DNA of 64,000 bases from Plasmodium malariae. Lineage: Eukaryota > Apicomplexa > Aconoidasida > Haemosporida > Plasmodiidae. The position numbers and the translations under genes are program-made. The notes beneath the pieces are model-generated. The model was not told the DNA's origin. It worked only from the letters and a program-made list of their open reading frames with translations, and made no database searches. Position 1 is the first letter of the stretch. Each line of letters begins with the position of its first letter. Positions 10,991 to 23,636 of the stretch are shown piece by piece. The stretch spans positions 186,001 through 250,000 of the forward strand of contig NC_041782.1 of NCBI RefSeq assembly GCF_900090045.1. The letters run 5' to 3'.

Positions 10991-13316
10991 TGAAGTAATT
11001 CCTATATAAAATATACTAAATCCTAATATCTTTGGTTCATTAATATATTTGCATAATAATATTTGGAATAAAAAGAAATTTTTATTTTTGTTATTAATTT
11101 ATTTTGTAATAAATATTAAATTAATTCGTATATCATATTATTAAATACACTGTTATGCAAGTGTAATCAAAATATAATAAATGTATTTTTTCTTTGATTG
11201 GTAAAACTTCATAATAAGCAAATTAATTGTCTACCATGTATGTAACCATTATAAATTAAAATTGAATTATCAATTTTTGAATATATACTACTAATAACAT
11301 AAACCTGAACCAACAAGGGTTAAATACAAATTTATGTTATATAAAGAAAAGAATGTGACATTATAAAATGTCATAACTTTTAATATTTATTAAGATAAAA
11401 ATATATAATTAAAAAACATTAAAAGTTGTATTAACAAGGTTGTTAATTTTTCTATGTATATATATTAATAATATTGATATTAAGGTATCAAGGTCCAATT
11501 ATATTTTTTTTAAAATGATGATATACTTAAGGTGTTTCATGTTCTAATTTATATATATTCAAAAATACTTAGCATATGATTAATAAATCTAATAATTATC
11601 TAAATGGGACTTTCAATATGAATTTATAGTAGTGCAATTTCAACAAAATTAGAGATTAATAATGTTAAAATTCCATAAATAAATTTCTTACAAAACAGTA
11701 TAATATATCTTTATTTATAATATAGAGATTTATATTTAAATTATAATATATTAAAGGTTATAGTATTGTTAAACCTCTATAACAATTTTATGATGTACTT
11801 ATATATGTAATGTTCATACTATTAAAAACTTATATTATTTAAAAGTTAATTAAATTTTTTAAAAAATTCCTAGACATTAATATAATATATTTATATATTT
11901 GATATAACTATATTTCTATTACTGTTGACATAAGCACAAAAATAAAAAAATTGTCATAATAAAAATATTGAATAAATAGTTATTTATATAAAATAATATT
12001 ATGGAAGAAAATGTATGTATTCATAAAATTTACTTAATTATAATTTAGTAATTAATTAATTTCCATTATAAACATATTATTAATTTTTAATAAGATATAT
12101 GTTATATTAGACACAATACAATTAGTAACGGTTGTATGATATGCTTTAATGTCAAGTTAATATTATTTCAAAAAAATTATTCTACAAGTACAGTCAAAAA
12201 AAAAAAGTGTATTATATAAATATTATTATTTCTTCTTTTTTTTTTAAATGTAGATATCTATGTAACGTTTATAAAACATATTTATATACGATAAATATGG
12301 GCGTTAAAGAATAAAATTATATATGAGAATTATTTCATTTATTCAGTTATAAAACTTTATGAATTCTAAAATGGATAATATTTTATTAATAATTCATTCA
12401 TAACAGTAAAATTTATTTTTATATTTGGATAATCTTCTACTTAAAATATAAAAACAAAATATAAAAAACTAATAAATATATTCACATATTAAATAAGTTA
12501 TAAAATATATATTTCTGAAATAATACATTTTCATCTATTATTTTTTAAGTATACGTTTAAAAAATAAATACATATGAACAAAAAAAAAGCACAAGTATTT
12601 AATTTTATTAAGAGATGATCAGAATAATATTCTAAAACTGAAAATAAAAAGTAATAAGCTCCTTTAAAAGCTTCTTCATTTATACATTAACAACCTTATA
12701 AACATAGAAAATTCAAAATAGTTTTATCATTGTTACAAATTCAAATTGTCTAATTACAGGACTGAAGCTTTAGTTAATCTAAATTTTTTATATGTTAAAT
12801 TAAATAACCACATATATATTACAATAAACATATACAAAAAAATTTTATTCATATATTTTTTTCATAATAAATCATATATTTTATTATGAAGTTTGAGTAA
12901 TATTTATATCACATTTTTATAAAGTAAAAAATATATATAAATATCCTAAAATGTTGTATTAAATTACTGTAAATAAATACATTTTTATATGAAAATATAT
13001 AAAGAAGAAAAATGTTATATATATCTATATATTTTCTTATATGATTTTTTAGATCAATATATATTAACATTTTTCCTGGTTTGTGCAATGTATTTATATA
13101 CATGCAACAGAGAACATTCTTTAGAACATAATTTCTTAAAGCAAATAGCACATATTCACTGGTTACATAGAAAGAAAAATTTCTGAAAACTATATATTCA
13201 TTATTAATAGGATGTAAATTTTTTTTCTGCTATATTATTTGTATATTTTATGAATTTTATCATTATATATGTAACCTCTGGAATACTTAAAATAAATATT
13301 AACAATTCAGTTATCT

Positions 13317-14060
13317 TTATATCTGAAGATATATACAAAATATAATCATACACATTATCAGGTAACGATCACTAAGACAACCAGAAATATAATTTTCTAA
13401 AATAAACAAAGCAAAGATGAATAAAAAAAGTATTACATGTAGAACAAATATCAAAAGTATACTCATACATCCTAAAAGTGTTAAACTTTTTTTCTTTGTA
13501 GTATCTTTACATTTTCTGTATTAATATATAGAACTAAATCTCATATATAATAAATTTCTTAATAAATTATATTTCGTTCCAAATGGATTATACATAATTA
13601 TGTGGATTTCTTGACTAATTTTTTAGATATAGCTCTTGAATTGTCTTTATACTTAGGTTCATATTCCGATGTACAAATGTCTTTACTTTCTGAATCATCA
13701 CACACATTTGTTGGTAACTTATCTTTAAATACTATATTTTTATTTTCGTTTCATATTCTGAAAATATCCAATCAAACATATAATACAATCTGTTAATTGT
13801 GTTGTTCTTATTTTATAAACAATTATGGAAAATACCTAGAAAGGAAAAAACATGTTTTAATTATTTATAATAAAATAAATTTATAAGCACATAAAAAAAT
13901 TATTATATAAATATATACATTATAATAAACAACAAAGCTTATAAAAAAAAATTTCTGAGAGGTAACAATTTTACTACTGTATTGGTATAAGCACATGTTA
14001 AATAAAAAGAGCAAATGAGATAGATTTAATTAAAATAAAATATTTTTTATATTCATTCAT
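13317..14060 (-). pseudogene. Decayed member of the fam-l/fam-m superfamily
   Basis: A signal-exon remnant starts with ATG at 14058-14060: MNEYKKYFILIKSISFALFI, followed at once by TAA (13998-14000) where relatives have tryptophan. It sits where the tandem spacing predicts a start. A possible splice acceptor TTTCTAG precedes 13835. The exon 2 frame breaks twice, then a clean stretch of about 50 codons (about 13600-13760) includes DDSESKDICTSEYEPKYKD and NSRAISKKLVKKS. The latter aligns with NNRTISDKLYKKI of the fam genes. A further frame ending at TAA 13317-13319 encodes hydrophobic TLLGCMSILLIFVLHVILFL and more. Identification rests on position, exon layout and the short NSRAISKKL match, so the family link is moderate and the pseudogene status strong. 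Confidence 0.55.
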
Positions 14061-17000
14061 GATACAAATATTTCAGGTTATAATACTTTTGAATAGATAC
14101 AAAGATAATACGCAATACGTTCTAATTAAGGTCTAGTATTACATATATTAATATTTTATCATTTTTTCCTTTTAATAAAGAATTAAATTCCTTATATAAA
14201 ATACATATATAAAGAATACTATATAATATATAATTTTAAAAAGTTTTTCGTACATATAACCAATAATATATTATTTATAAGAAAATTAGCATTAATTAAA
14301 ATAAATTTTACTGGAACTTTTATTGTTAAAAAAATTCTCAGGCTATATATATATATATTAATTTTATATTGAAATAATTTAAAATATTTACTATTAATAA
14401 TTTTGAGGAAGAGAATAACATCATATTACTTCTTTTCATTTTAAACTTTTATAATTCATATATAAAAAATAAAATATATATCCTGTATAGGAATATTATC
14501 ATATTTTAGGAATATAGCTACGGTGTTTCCTCTGTGCTTCCTATAAATAAATGTAATTTGGTGTACTTATTGTACTTTTTAAATTTTAATTGATAATTAA
14601 AAACACAAAATCTTGTATTAAATATAATATTATGAAAAGATTAAAAAAAAAAAACAAAAAATAAAAATTTTTATCGAATAAAATATAGGCTAACACAAGG
14701 AATATATTTAAGATATGTCGAAATTTATATGAACCTTTTTTTGAAAAAGTTCATTCTTGGATTAAATACTCTTAAAATATTTCTTTTAATTCAAAAAGCA
14801 AAATTAAAATTAACAGCCCTATAACATAGTAACAAATAATAATAAAAATAACATTAGAATTATTATATAATTTAAATATATATATTTTATTTTTAACTAA
14901 TAGTATAATATTTTAATTCAAGAATTCACTTATTTTCCTTTATTATTATTTTTTTTTAAATATAATAAGTTTATGGGTTTCTTAAAAAAGTAAATAATAA
15001 TAAATAAAAAAGATAGTAAAAGTAAATTTAATAAAAGAAAGTGTTTCGTAATTTTGATCAATCAAAAAATATTTAGATGAATTTATATTTTAAAATACTG
15101 TGGAATGATAATATGTAATAAAATTATGGAAAAAATGTTATATTAAATATTCACCTTAAAATATTATAAATGAGAGAAGGTTATATTAATTTTTTATTCA
15201 TATATATGCAAATTCTACCGATATTCATATAATAAATAAAAAATTCTATTAAGTGAATGAAAAAGAAATAATTTAGGTGTTTTATAAAATAATATTTATA
15301 AAAGAAGAAATATTCATATACTAGTATGTTTATTTGTTCTTATTTATTTCAACTAAATACTGGAAATTATTATGAATAGATTATATAATAAATATATTAC
15401 TTTGAAAAAATAAATAATAAGTACTTATTCATTTAACTAAACTTTTTGCACTTTTAAGAATAAGTTAATTAAAAGAAAAAAAAAGTAACTTTGTGAAATA
15501 TGTAAATACCACAATAACCATCATTATAAAGTATATCTTCTAAAAACTGTCTAAAATTATAATATGTATATATATAATTATTACAAATATATTTTAACAT
15601 AGACATTTAAGAAATTTTTATGAAAAGTTATTAAATCAACAATTAAAAAACTATAATAAAAAATTACCTATTCATTCATATATTGGTAATTAATAGATGT
15701 ATTGAAAATTAGGAATATCTTTAATATTTACATAATAGTACTTTAAATAATTCCAGTACATATAATATATTTCTGATAAATGAAATGAACCCTAATTCTA
15801 AATATTAAATATTCACTTATAAATTATATACAAAAAAAGAGTAATTTATGTTTACTCTATTTAAAAAATAAGTGTTATGAATATGAATATATCAATAATT
15901 GTCAATTACAACTATATATATTTATTCATTTTTAGAATAGTATTAATATTTTAATTTATAAATTTATAGGAAAAAATAGAAAATAACACAAATATATAAT
16001 TATTTATTTACACATAATATCATGACAGTAGAATTGTATCCATTCATTTTTATTATTCGCGTTGAAAACTTTTTTTTTCATATATATAAAGAACATTTCT
16101 TAATTTACTAATAATAAATATAATAATTAAACATATTACATAATAATAACTAATTAAAATTAACCCATTATTATAATCCTTTATTATCTTAATTTATAAA
16201 AATAATTTATGGTATATTTATTTATAAATATTTGATATAATACATATTTAAGTAATTTTGCAAGTACAAAGTACGCACACACATAGAAACAATAATAGTA
16301 TGGCAACTTTTTTTTATTCATAATTTAATTTCAAAGAATTACAAACCAAAAATTATTAAAAAAATATATATAACCAATATCTAATAAAGATATTATTTTA
16401 TAATATATTTATATTTTACCTTTTAAAACATGAAATAGTTCTAAACATTTATTAAAGAGCTACGTACTATAAATATACTTATTTCATGTTATAAAAAATC
16501 TTTAAAAGAATATGTTTTATGCTTATATATAAGTAATAAGTAAATACATATATATATATATATTAATGCAACCAAATGTTTTCCCTTTGTTCTGTTAAAA
16601 AAAATGGAGACATTATCATCCTTATTTCAAAACTAATAATAGTCTTATTAGAATTATACGAAATAACTAATCATTCTGTATTATAGAAACGTAAAAAATT
16701 CAAACAAACACGTTTTCTTTTCTAATACAGATTATATCACATCTATAAAATCACATAAAATAAGCTATTATATATTAATTTGAACCTAAAAATATGCACT
16801 GTTCATAATAATCTATCTAAATATACAGTTATACACACCCTCGGAATGATATTTAATTAAAATGAAGCAATACTATAAAATATATATTCAAAGGCACTAA
16901 AACATTCAAATCCTTAAAAATACTAATAGAACATTTATTTTCTCTTGTTTATCAAAAATTATAGATATGTATAAGTACATTTATGTAATTTAATGAATTA

Positions 17001-17081
17001 TACATATGTTTATTACGTAAATAAATATATAGCATTTATTTATTCATATTAGTCCGTACTCTATAAATAAAAATATATCTT
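14061..17081. other. Spacer between decayed copies, no gene
   Basis: Near 14404-14445 a GAAGAGAATA and ATTACTTCTTTTCATT stretch resembles the P1 neighbourhood of the 9096-10073 gene (10470-10535). No open frame with recognisable content. Downstream block T1 of the 17082-17926 pseudogene lies near 16893-16932. Confidence 0.5.
16893..16932 (-). terminator. Downstream block T1 of the 17082-17926 pseudogene
   Basis: GGCACTAAAACATTCAAATC, then CTTAAAAATACTAATAGAAC, about 150 bp beyond the coding remnant. Confidence 0.35.
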
Positions 17082-17926
17082 TTATCCATTCAAACCTTTC
17101 TTCTTTAAAATTCTTTTATGTTTAATAAGTTTTATATAAATAAAAGATAACCATATTATCAATATGACAATTTATATATCATATAATACAAGAAATAAAG
17201 TAAAATCATAATATTGATCTTGTCCAGCAGTCATTTTTTTAAATGTACCATATATTGCAGTTCCTAATGATACTAATAACACTCACAAAAATACTACAGT
17301 AAGTATAAACATATTATGTCTTAATATTTTAAGTACTAATTTTTGGTAAACCTTATTTCTAATTGATGCATTCTTTTTTCTAATAAAATCTACGTAATCA
17401 AGATGCTTGAAAAAGTTTTTTTCAATATGAGATAATTTTTCTTTTTTCCATATATTACTTTTTTTTTACCTTATATTGTTTTTTGAATTCTTCATATAAT
17501 GAACTTCATCTTGATTGTGCGTTTGTTTGTTTGTTCCCATTTCTGTTGTTGGATATAACTTTTGCGTAATACTAATCACAGTTAGGTATATGTTGTTGTG
17601 TTTCTATAAAATTTTAAAACAGCTTTTTCTTCACATTCTTCGATTAATCGATAATTTCTTAAATGTAATTTTTTATTATACCTATGCTCTCTCACCCGTA
17701 TATTAAAAGTATTTTAATAAAAAAAATTAAATATTTATTATTGAAAAGATTGTATAATTTCCTTCTAGACAATGATATTAATAAGACAATGCTTTGCAAA
17801 TATAAAAAATATAACTTTCCTTTAAAAACAATTTTTTACCTCTTCAATGTAAAATTGACTTATCGAAGTTAAAAGGATAAACTTAGCAATTTTAATAAAA
17901 AGGTATGATGTAATTTTGTGTTCTAT
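17082..17926 (-). pseudogene. Divergent third-branch fam-l/fam-m relative, pseudogene
   Basis: The signal exon (17840-17926) reads (I)EHKITSYLFIKIAKFILLT with the start codon changed from ATG to ATA and the usual TGG to TCG. The donor GTAAAA is kept. Exon 2 has HLRNYRLIEE in the PEXEL-like position, then stops and a frame change. From about 17450 a long stretch reads SHIEKNFFKHLDYVDFIRKK and NASIRNKVYQKLVLKI. This aligns with EKKIFKELDYVDFLKNNRTISDK of the fam-l-like type but is clearly more distant. Two hydrophobic stretches follow (MFILTVVFL, TGA, VLLVSLGTAIYG; then IVILIIWLSFIYI after a TAA), ending KLIKHKRILKKKGLNG and TAA at 17082-17084. At least three stops, a lost start and a frameshift make it non-functional. 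It may represent a separate exported family. Confidence 0.75.
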
Positions 17927-18296
17927 GATATGTAATTTTAAAATTGTATTATATTCAGCAAGAAAACAACAATACTATAATATATTCTAAATTATATTGT
18001 ATACCACATTTATTTATAAAAACATAATATAATATAAATAAATGAATTGATTTTTACGACAGAAACAAAAAATACAAACTTTAAAAATATATTATATTAT
18101 TTTTATTTTAACGTTATGTATAAAAAGTTAATTTTAATAAATATAATATAATTTGTATTCATTCATAAATATTTAAAATGTACAATTATATTATTTAATA
18201 TTGCACAGATATTATATAATTTTATTTTTATTTCATTTCAAAGTACAAAAGATAAATGTGATTACTTAATATTTATAAATATTCTAATGATACAAA

Positions 18297-18330
18297 ATAT
18301 AGAATATATAGGATGTATATTAAGTATACT
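18297..18330 (-). promoter_or_regulatory. Upstream block P1 of the 17082-17926 pseudogene
   Basis: Starts 371 bp upstream of the former start codon. ATATAGAATATATAGGATGT. The pyrimidine tail with CCCT is lost. Confidence 0.4.
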
Positions 18331-18748
18331 TCTATAAAAAAAGATGTGATATAGAATATTAATGGAGTTTTGCTATTAATAATTCTAGTTTTATAAATAT
18401 TATATATTCAAAAATCTTATTCTTAGTAAAATACTATTAGAACAATACAATAATAGTCATAACTTATAAAAATAATACTATTTTGTAGAATTATTAGTGC
18501 TTTAATGTTTACAGTGCGCCATTAGTTTCCACGTATATAATATGCATTTTTTTACGGTCTATAATTTATTTAAATAATCTAATATATAAAATTCTACATA
18601 ACGTAAAAAATAATATGTATTTCAATGGTAAGTAAAGACTAATTCAATATTTTTGTAAAATAAATTTTGAAAGTTATAATTGTAATTATCCTAATCTATA
18701 CAACATTTTCTAAATGAAACATTTTATACAAATTTTTTTTAATTAAAT

Positions 18749-18792
18749 ACATATATTTAGAAGAAATATAAATATAATAAAAAGAAAAAAAA
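18749..18792 (-). promoter_or_regulatory. Upstream block P2 of the 17082-17926 pseudogene
   Basis: About 823 bp upstream of the former start. ACATATATTTAGAAGAAATA, then ATATAATAAAAAGAAAAAAA, a long purine-rich tract. Confidence 0.45.
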
Positions 18793-19734
18793 ATCAGTAA
18801 TGTATTATTAATCTATTAGTTTAATATTTTCTATTCATATAAAATTAAAATAATAATTCCAGTTTTCGATCTTTAATAAGGTAGTATACATTACTATGTA
18901 CGACATTATTTTAATCGTTATTATGTGAAAAATAAATAAAGTATTTTTGTTTTAACTTATCATTTTAATAACTTTTTGCTAATAAATACCTATAATTATT
19001 CAGATTTAAATAATTTATTAAATTTTTTTTTTTTTAACTTATAAAATATATTACAAAGTTGATTTCTTTATATGGAAAAATCTTCCAAGACATTTATTTA
19101 TAAATAAAATTTTTTAATTTTAACAATTTTCATTAATAATAAATTGTTTAAATCTTTTTTAAAAGATAAACATGTGTTTGTATAAATTATTTATATCTTT
19201 CCCAATTTCAGAAGTCCTATCCAAAACATTTAATTTTCTAGTAAACTATTATATTTTTTCATTATTATGTATATATATCATAAGGTTATTTTTTCTCTAT
19301 ATATATATCACAACATCATTTACTCACTTTTATTTCATATCGTTTTTATATTTAAAAAATTATATTATTAATATATAATAATAAAGAAAGAATAAAAGAA
19401 AAAGATATTAAATTTAAATTTACACAATATAATTTTCATATTTATACTAGCTATAATACTGCATCTACAAAAAATAATCTATTCATTAAAATATTTAATT
19501 TCTATCAAAAATAATATATTCTTTATATGATTTCATATATAATTTAGAAAGGAAACCTATGTTCTGATTTTATACAAAGAAAAAATGTTTTGTTTTTCAC
19601 TTTTTCGTATAATTTAAAAAATAAATTATATGTTTTATTATTTCAAAACAGTTTCCGTATTTCAGTTAATACATAAATATTTTTCATCTATGTTAAAACA
19701 TGTGATTAAATATATAATACTAATATAAATAGAA

Positions 19735-20022
19735 ATGTTGCATAAAATACAATCATATGTGTATACATTCGAAAACGTTAAAAATATATGTGTTATTTCT
19801 AAATATCTTAATCGCCGAAGTGTACGTTACGTAAAATAAGATAATGAAGTACATAAAAGTAATGAATCTAAAAATTATACAACACCCGAAAAATACTTAT
19901 TTTCAGGTTTAATACTACCAAAGAAAACAACTTCTGAAGTTACGGTGTATGAATTTATCTATTTATTTCCCTTAATTATATTAACATTTGTAGCACCATT
20001 TTACATGTTTCGTTTTGTCTAG
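19735..20022 (+). pseudogene. Unrecognised open frame with a membrane span, one in-frame stop
   Basis: From ATG at 19735 the frame runs 34 codons to TAA (19837-19839), then continues open for 60 codons to TAG (20020-20022). The second part reads DNEVHKSNESKNYTTPEKYL, then FSGLILPKKTTSEV and a hydrophobic segment YEFIYLFPLIILTFVAPFYM followed by FRFV. Sixty open codons with prolines, charged residues and a tidy single-span ending are unlikely in sequence this AT-rich. The layout (polar stretch, one span, very short tail) resembles the end of a surface protein. I do not recognise the family, and no matching upstream exon is obvious. It could be a fragment of an exported or surface gene, or chance. 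Confidence 0.35.
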
Positions 20023-23000
20023 TACTATAAATTATTTTACTCAAAATTCTAAACGACCTCATAACCAAAATAGTATGTTACTAAAAGTTATTACTTTTTC
20101 AGTAGTACTGTACATATAAATCTGCAAATCATTTAATAATAGTTTGCATCATCTGAACTTTGCTTTGACTTCATTAAGAAAAATTTAAAATATGTATATT
20201 AACAAAATTACACAATATATACATATATATGGTTTTGTTAAAGATCAAACATATTCGGCTTATAGAAAGTATTGTATAAAGTATAATGTACAAAAATATA
20301 ATTTATAAATGTGAAATACTTTATGTGTTTATACATATAGATTAGAATCCTGAACAATTATAATCAAATGTATATCAAATAAAAAAAAGGAAAAGGAAAT
20401 GATGGAATAATTTTTTTAAATAATATAACTATAAATGTAGTAATATATGCGTAAGATTATTATAAAACGCTAAAAATAATATATATAAAGATACATGTAA
20501 AAATTGTAAAAAGGTAAAAAAATAATATATATATAATAGAAAGACAAATATTCTAGGAAAAATTATAAATAATAGAAAAACAAAATTATAAAAAAGAATT
20601 AATTTCAATTGAATAACTAATATCCATAATATTGTTCAACATGAATGCAGTGTAAATAATATTTATCAAATGGAACTAATACAAATAATACATAAAAATT
20701 TATATGCTACAAAAGGACAAATTAAAAACTTAATAATCGTAATGATAGTTGTATCCGTACAGGATAAACAAAATAATATTTAAAAAAATTATAAATTCAT
20801 AATAATAAGGATATTTCATATATTAAATTAGGATTTATAGATAAATAATAATTTTTAAACTAAGATAATTAAATTAGTAGATATGTGGTATATTATGAAC
20901 CCCAGTTATTGAATCATTCATACCAGAACAATAGGATTTTATAAATAATAAATTATACAAAAGGTGATCTTAATTAATCCAACGAGATGAAATGATACTT
21001 ATCAAAATATAAAAATAAGATCATATTTTCTACATTATAATAATATGCATAAATATAATTTATTAATTTATTTTCGAAAATACTATTTAAATTACGTTCC
21101 TTTTATAATTTGATATGACTATATATTTTTCTGTATAAATAAAATTAAATTAGTTATCTTAATACATATTTATCATCAAAATAAATCATTTTATTTTATT
21201 TTTAAGGTATACTATTATTTAAGACTGTTTATGTTGTAATATTATGTTAATAATAATGAACTCTAGTTTGAATAACATGAACTATAAATTTTAATACTTA
21301 AGTGCCTTTTTATAATAATATATACCACAGAATTTACATTGTGTTTCTGTGAACATTCAATATGAAAAAATTGTAGTTTGTTATTTAAACAACTAAATCA
21401 TCTTAAATTCATTCAATTTTACCTATTTTTTCGGCTTTGTGTTGTAATACGTTTTAATTATAGAGCATTTCCATTAGTATATATTATGTTAATATTTAAC
21501 ATAAAAATATATTTATTTTCATATTAAATATTTTCTTTTAAATAAAAAAGAAAATAATATATTTATAATATTTCGAAGAAAACTTAAATATTTCATATGA
21601 ACTGTAATTAATTTTGCATTATTTTTAAATAAAAAAAAAATATATATATATAAATTTCAGTATTATAGAAAAATTCTGATTATATATTAAAAAGCATAAT
21701 TAGAAATACATTAACAACAACAAAAAAATATATTTTTTATTATATTTTTAAAATAATACAAAAAAAAAAAAAAAGAAGGTTTTTTTATAAACATTTTATA
21801 ACTATTCCTACGCAGTTTTTATTGAAATGTTTTCAAATATTTAAGAAAATCATATTTTATTTTTTGTTGCCAGATATGAATCCACAATTATATGTTCATT
21901 ACATAAATTATGTTTACATATATTTATGTAATATGTTCATATATCGAAATATAAATAATATATTTTATAAAACATCATAAATTATTTTTATGTATTATCC
22001 ACAGTAAATTGATATTAAGTAACATATCTAACCAAAAAAAAATGGGATAATTTATAAGAAATTAAAATACAAAGGACAAAACATTAAAAAAATAAATTTT
22101 ATATAAATAATTCAAAGCATAAAAATTAATTAAAATATAACTCCTTATTATGAATGATTCACTAAATATAACCATAATAATGTAATTTTATATATTAAGT
22201 GATTAGTTACAAAAATTTATAATTAGTATATATTTTCTTAATTTTATTGCCATTCTCTATTATCACATATACTTGTTACAAATGAAAATTTAAAATAAGG
22301 AATAATATATGTACACTATAATATAATAACTAGGGTTATTTGTAATACGTTTAAATATTTTTGCAATTTTATTTAAGTAATCGTGTCTTAAAAAATATTA
22401 TAAATATTGCATGAGCTTTTTTATCTATTATACCAAATAAATATATTAAATATTTTTAATGAACCTATTAGAATATATGTATAAAAAATTACAGAAAAAT
22501 AATAACAAACTGTCTATATTTTAATCTTTTATCTAATTTAATATATTATTCCTTTTGTCTTCAATTATTATGTTATTATTCTTTATTTGACTGTTATAAT
22601 TTATTTTATAGTGTTTTCAAAAATTTTGTATAATTAATTTTGTTAAAATTATTCCATAATATTTTTGCATATTTTGAATAAATGTTCATACATATTTTCG
22701 TTAATTATTACAACTAAATATACTTTTAATTAAATGAATATTTTTTCAAATGAAACAATTCTTATATAAAAGTGTTAATAGGCACATACAAAATAAAATA
22801 TATGTTTAATAAAATATACTTTATTAAGATTATTCAATGGAATAACATTTATCACAAATAACGAATTTATAGGTAATAGATAAAAATAAAATATTAAGTA
22901 TCACAAGTGCATTTTAATAATAACTTTTATTTAAAATATAGATAAAATTTAATATAATTTATATATTATTAATTCTCATACACATTCACAATACAATAAA

Positions 23001-23636
23001 TAAATAAAATCATTAACAAAATAATTATAAGTATATAATGGCCTATGACAATAATAAATAAATAAATAAAATAAAACAAAAAACATAAAAAAAATAAATT
23101 ATTAATACAGATATTAATTTGGTTTATATATTATTTATTCTAGTAGAAACGTATAGATTAAAGAAATTATTTATATTAATATAGGTAATAATATTTATAT
23201 ATATGTTTTTGTCTTAAATAAAAAAGGGAAAAAACTGCAATATATAGATTAATGATGTTTTTTCAGAGCTTAAATAATATATGTTACATAAATTATATGC
23301 AATGTTTTCTTGTTAATATTTTGGATTTTTCTTTATAAATATACACTATATTTACATAAAATATATGTGACTTAATATAAAACTATGGTTAGGTTCCATC
23401 TCCAGTTTTGATGTATTTAAGTTAAAAAAAGTTATGTATCACATGAAATAAATAGAAATGTATTCATTTACGTTATAAAACATACATAATTTCTGATGTA
23501 TATAATATTTGTATAATTTCTTTTTATATAGAAATATTAATATAAAATTATCCTATATATAAAAAAAAGACATAACTTTGTATTATTTTTTCAGATTTTT
23601 GTTTCCAAATAACTGCAATATTAACGTAGAACCGTT
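20023..23636. other. Long AT-rich upstream region of STP1, no gene
   Basis: No convincing open frame on either strand. Many short A/T runs. Nothing resembling the fam upstream blocks was found. Confidence 0.6.

Larger units (their letters stand above)
10074..13316. other. Spacer, upstream region of the 9096-10073 gene, no gene
   Basis: Contains P1 at 10465-10508 and P2 at 10949-10966, the latter running into a 21-base A run. From about 11.1 to 13.1 kb I see only AT-rich sequence. A minus-strand open frame at 12909-13151 overlaps the downstream flank of the decayed copy at 13317-14060 and has no recognisable motif. A TTTAGAACATAAT motif near 13119-13132 resembles the T1 block. Confidence 0.55.
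17927..19734. other. Upstream flank of the 17082-17926 pseudogene, no gene
   Basis: Contains P1 at 18297-18330 and P2 at 18749-18780. The open frame at 19172-19378 is a run of hydrophobic AT-rich codons without a motif and is not called. Confidence 0.55.

Noticed and set aside
19172..19378. Plus-strand hydrophobic open frame of 68 codons
   Set aside because: Composition typical of AT-rich spacer, no signal, no export motif and no similar frame elsewhere.
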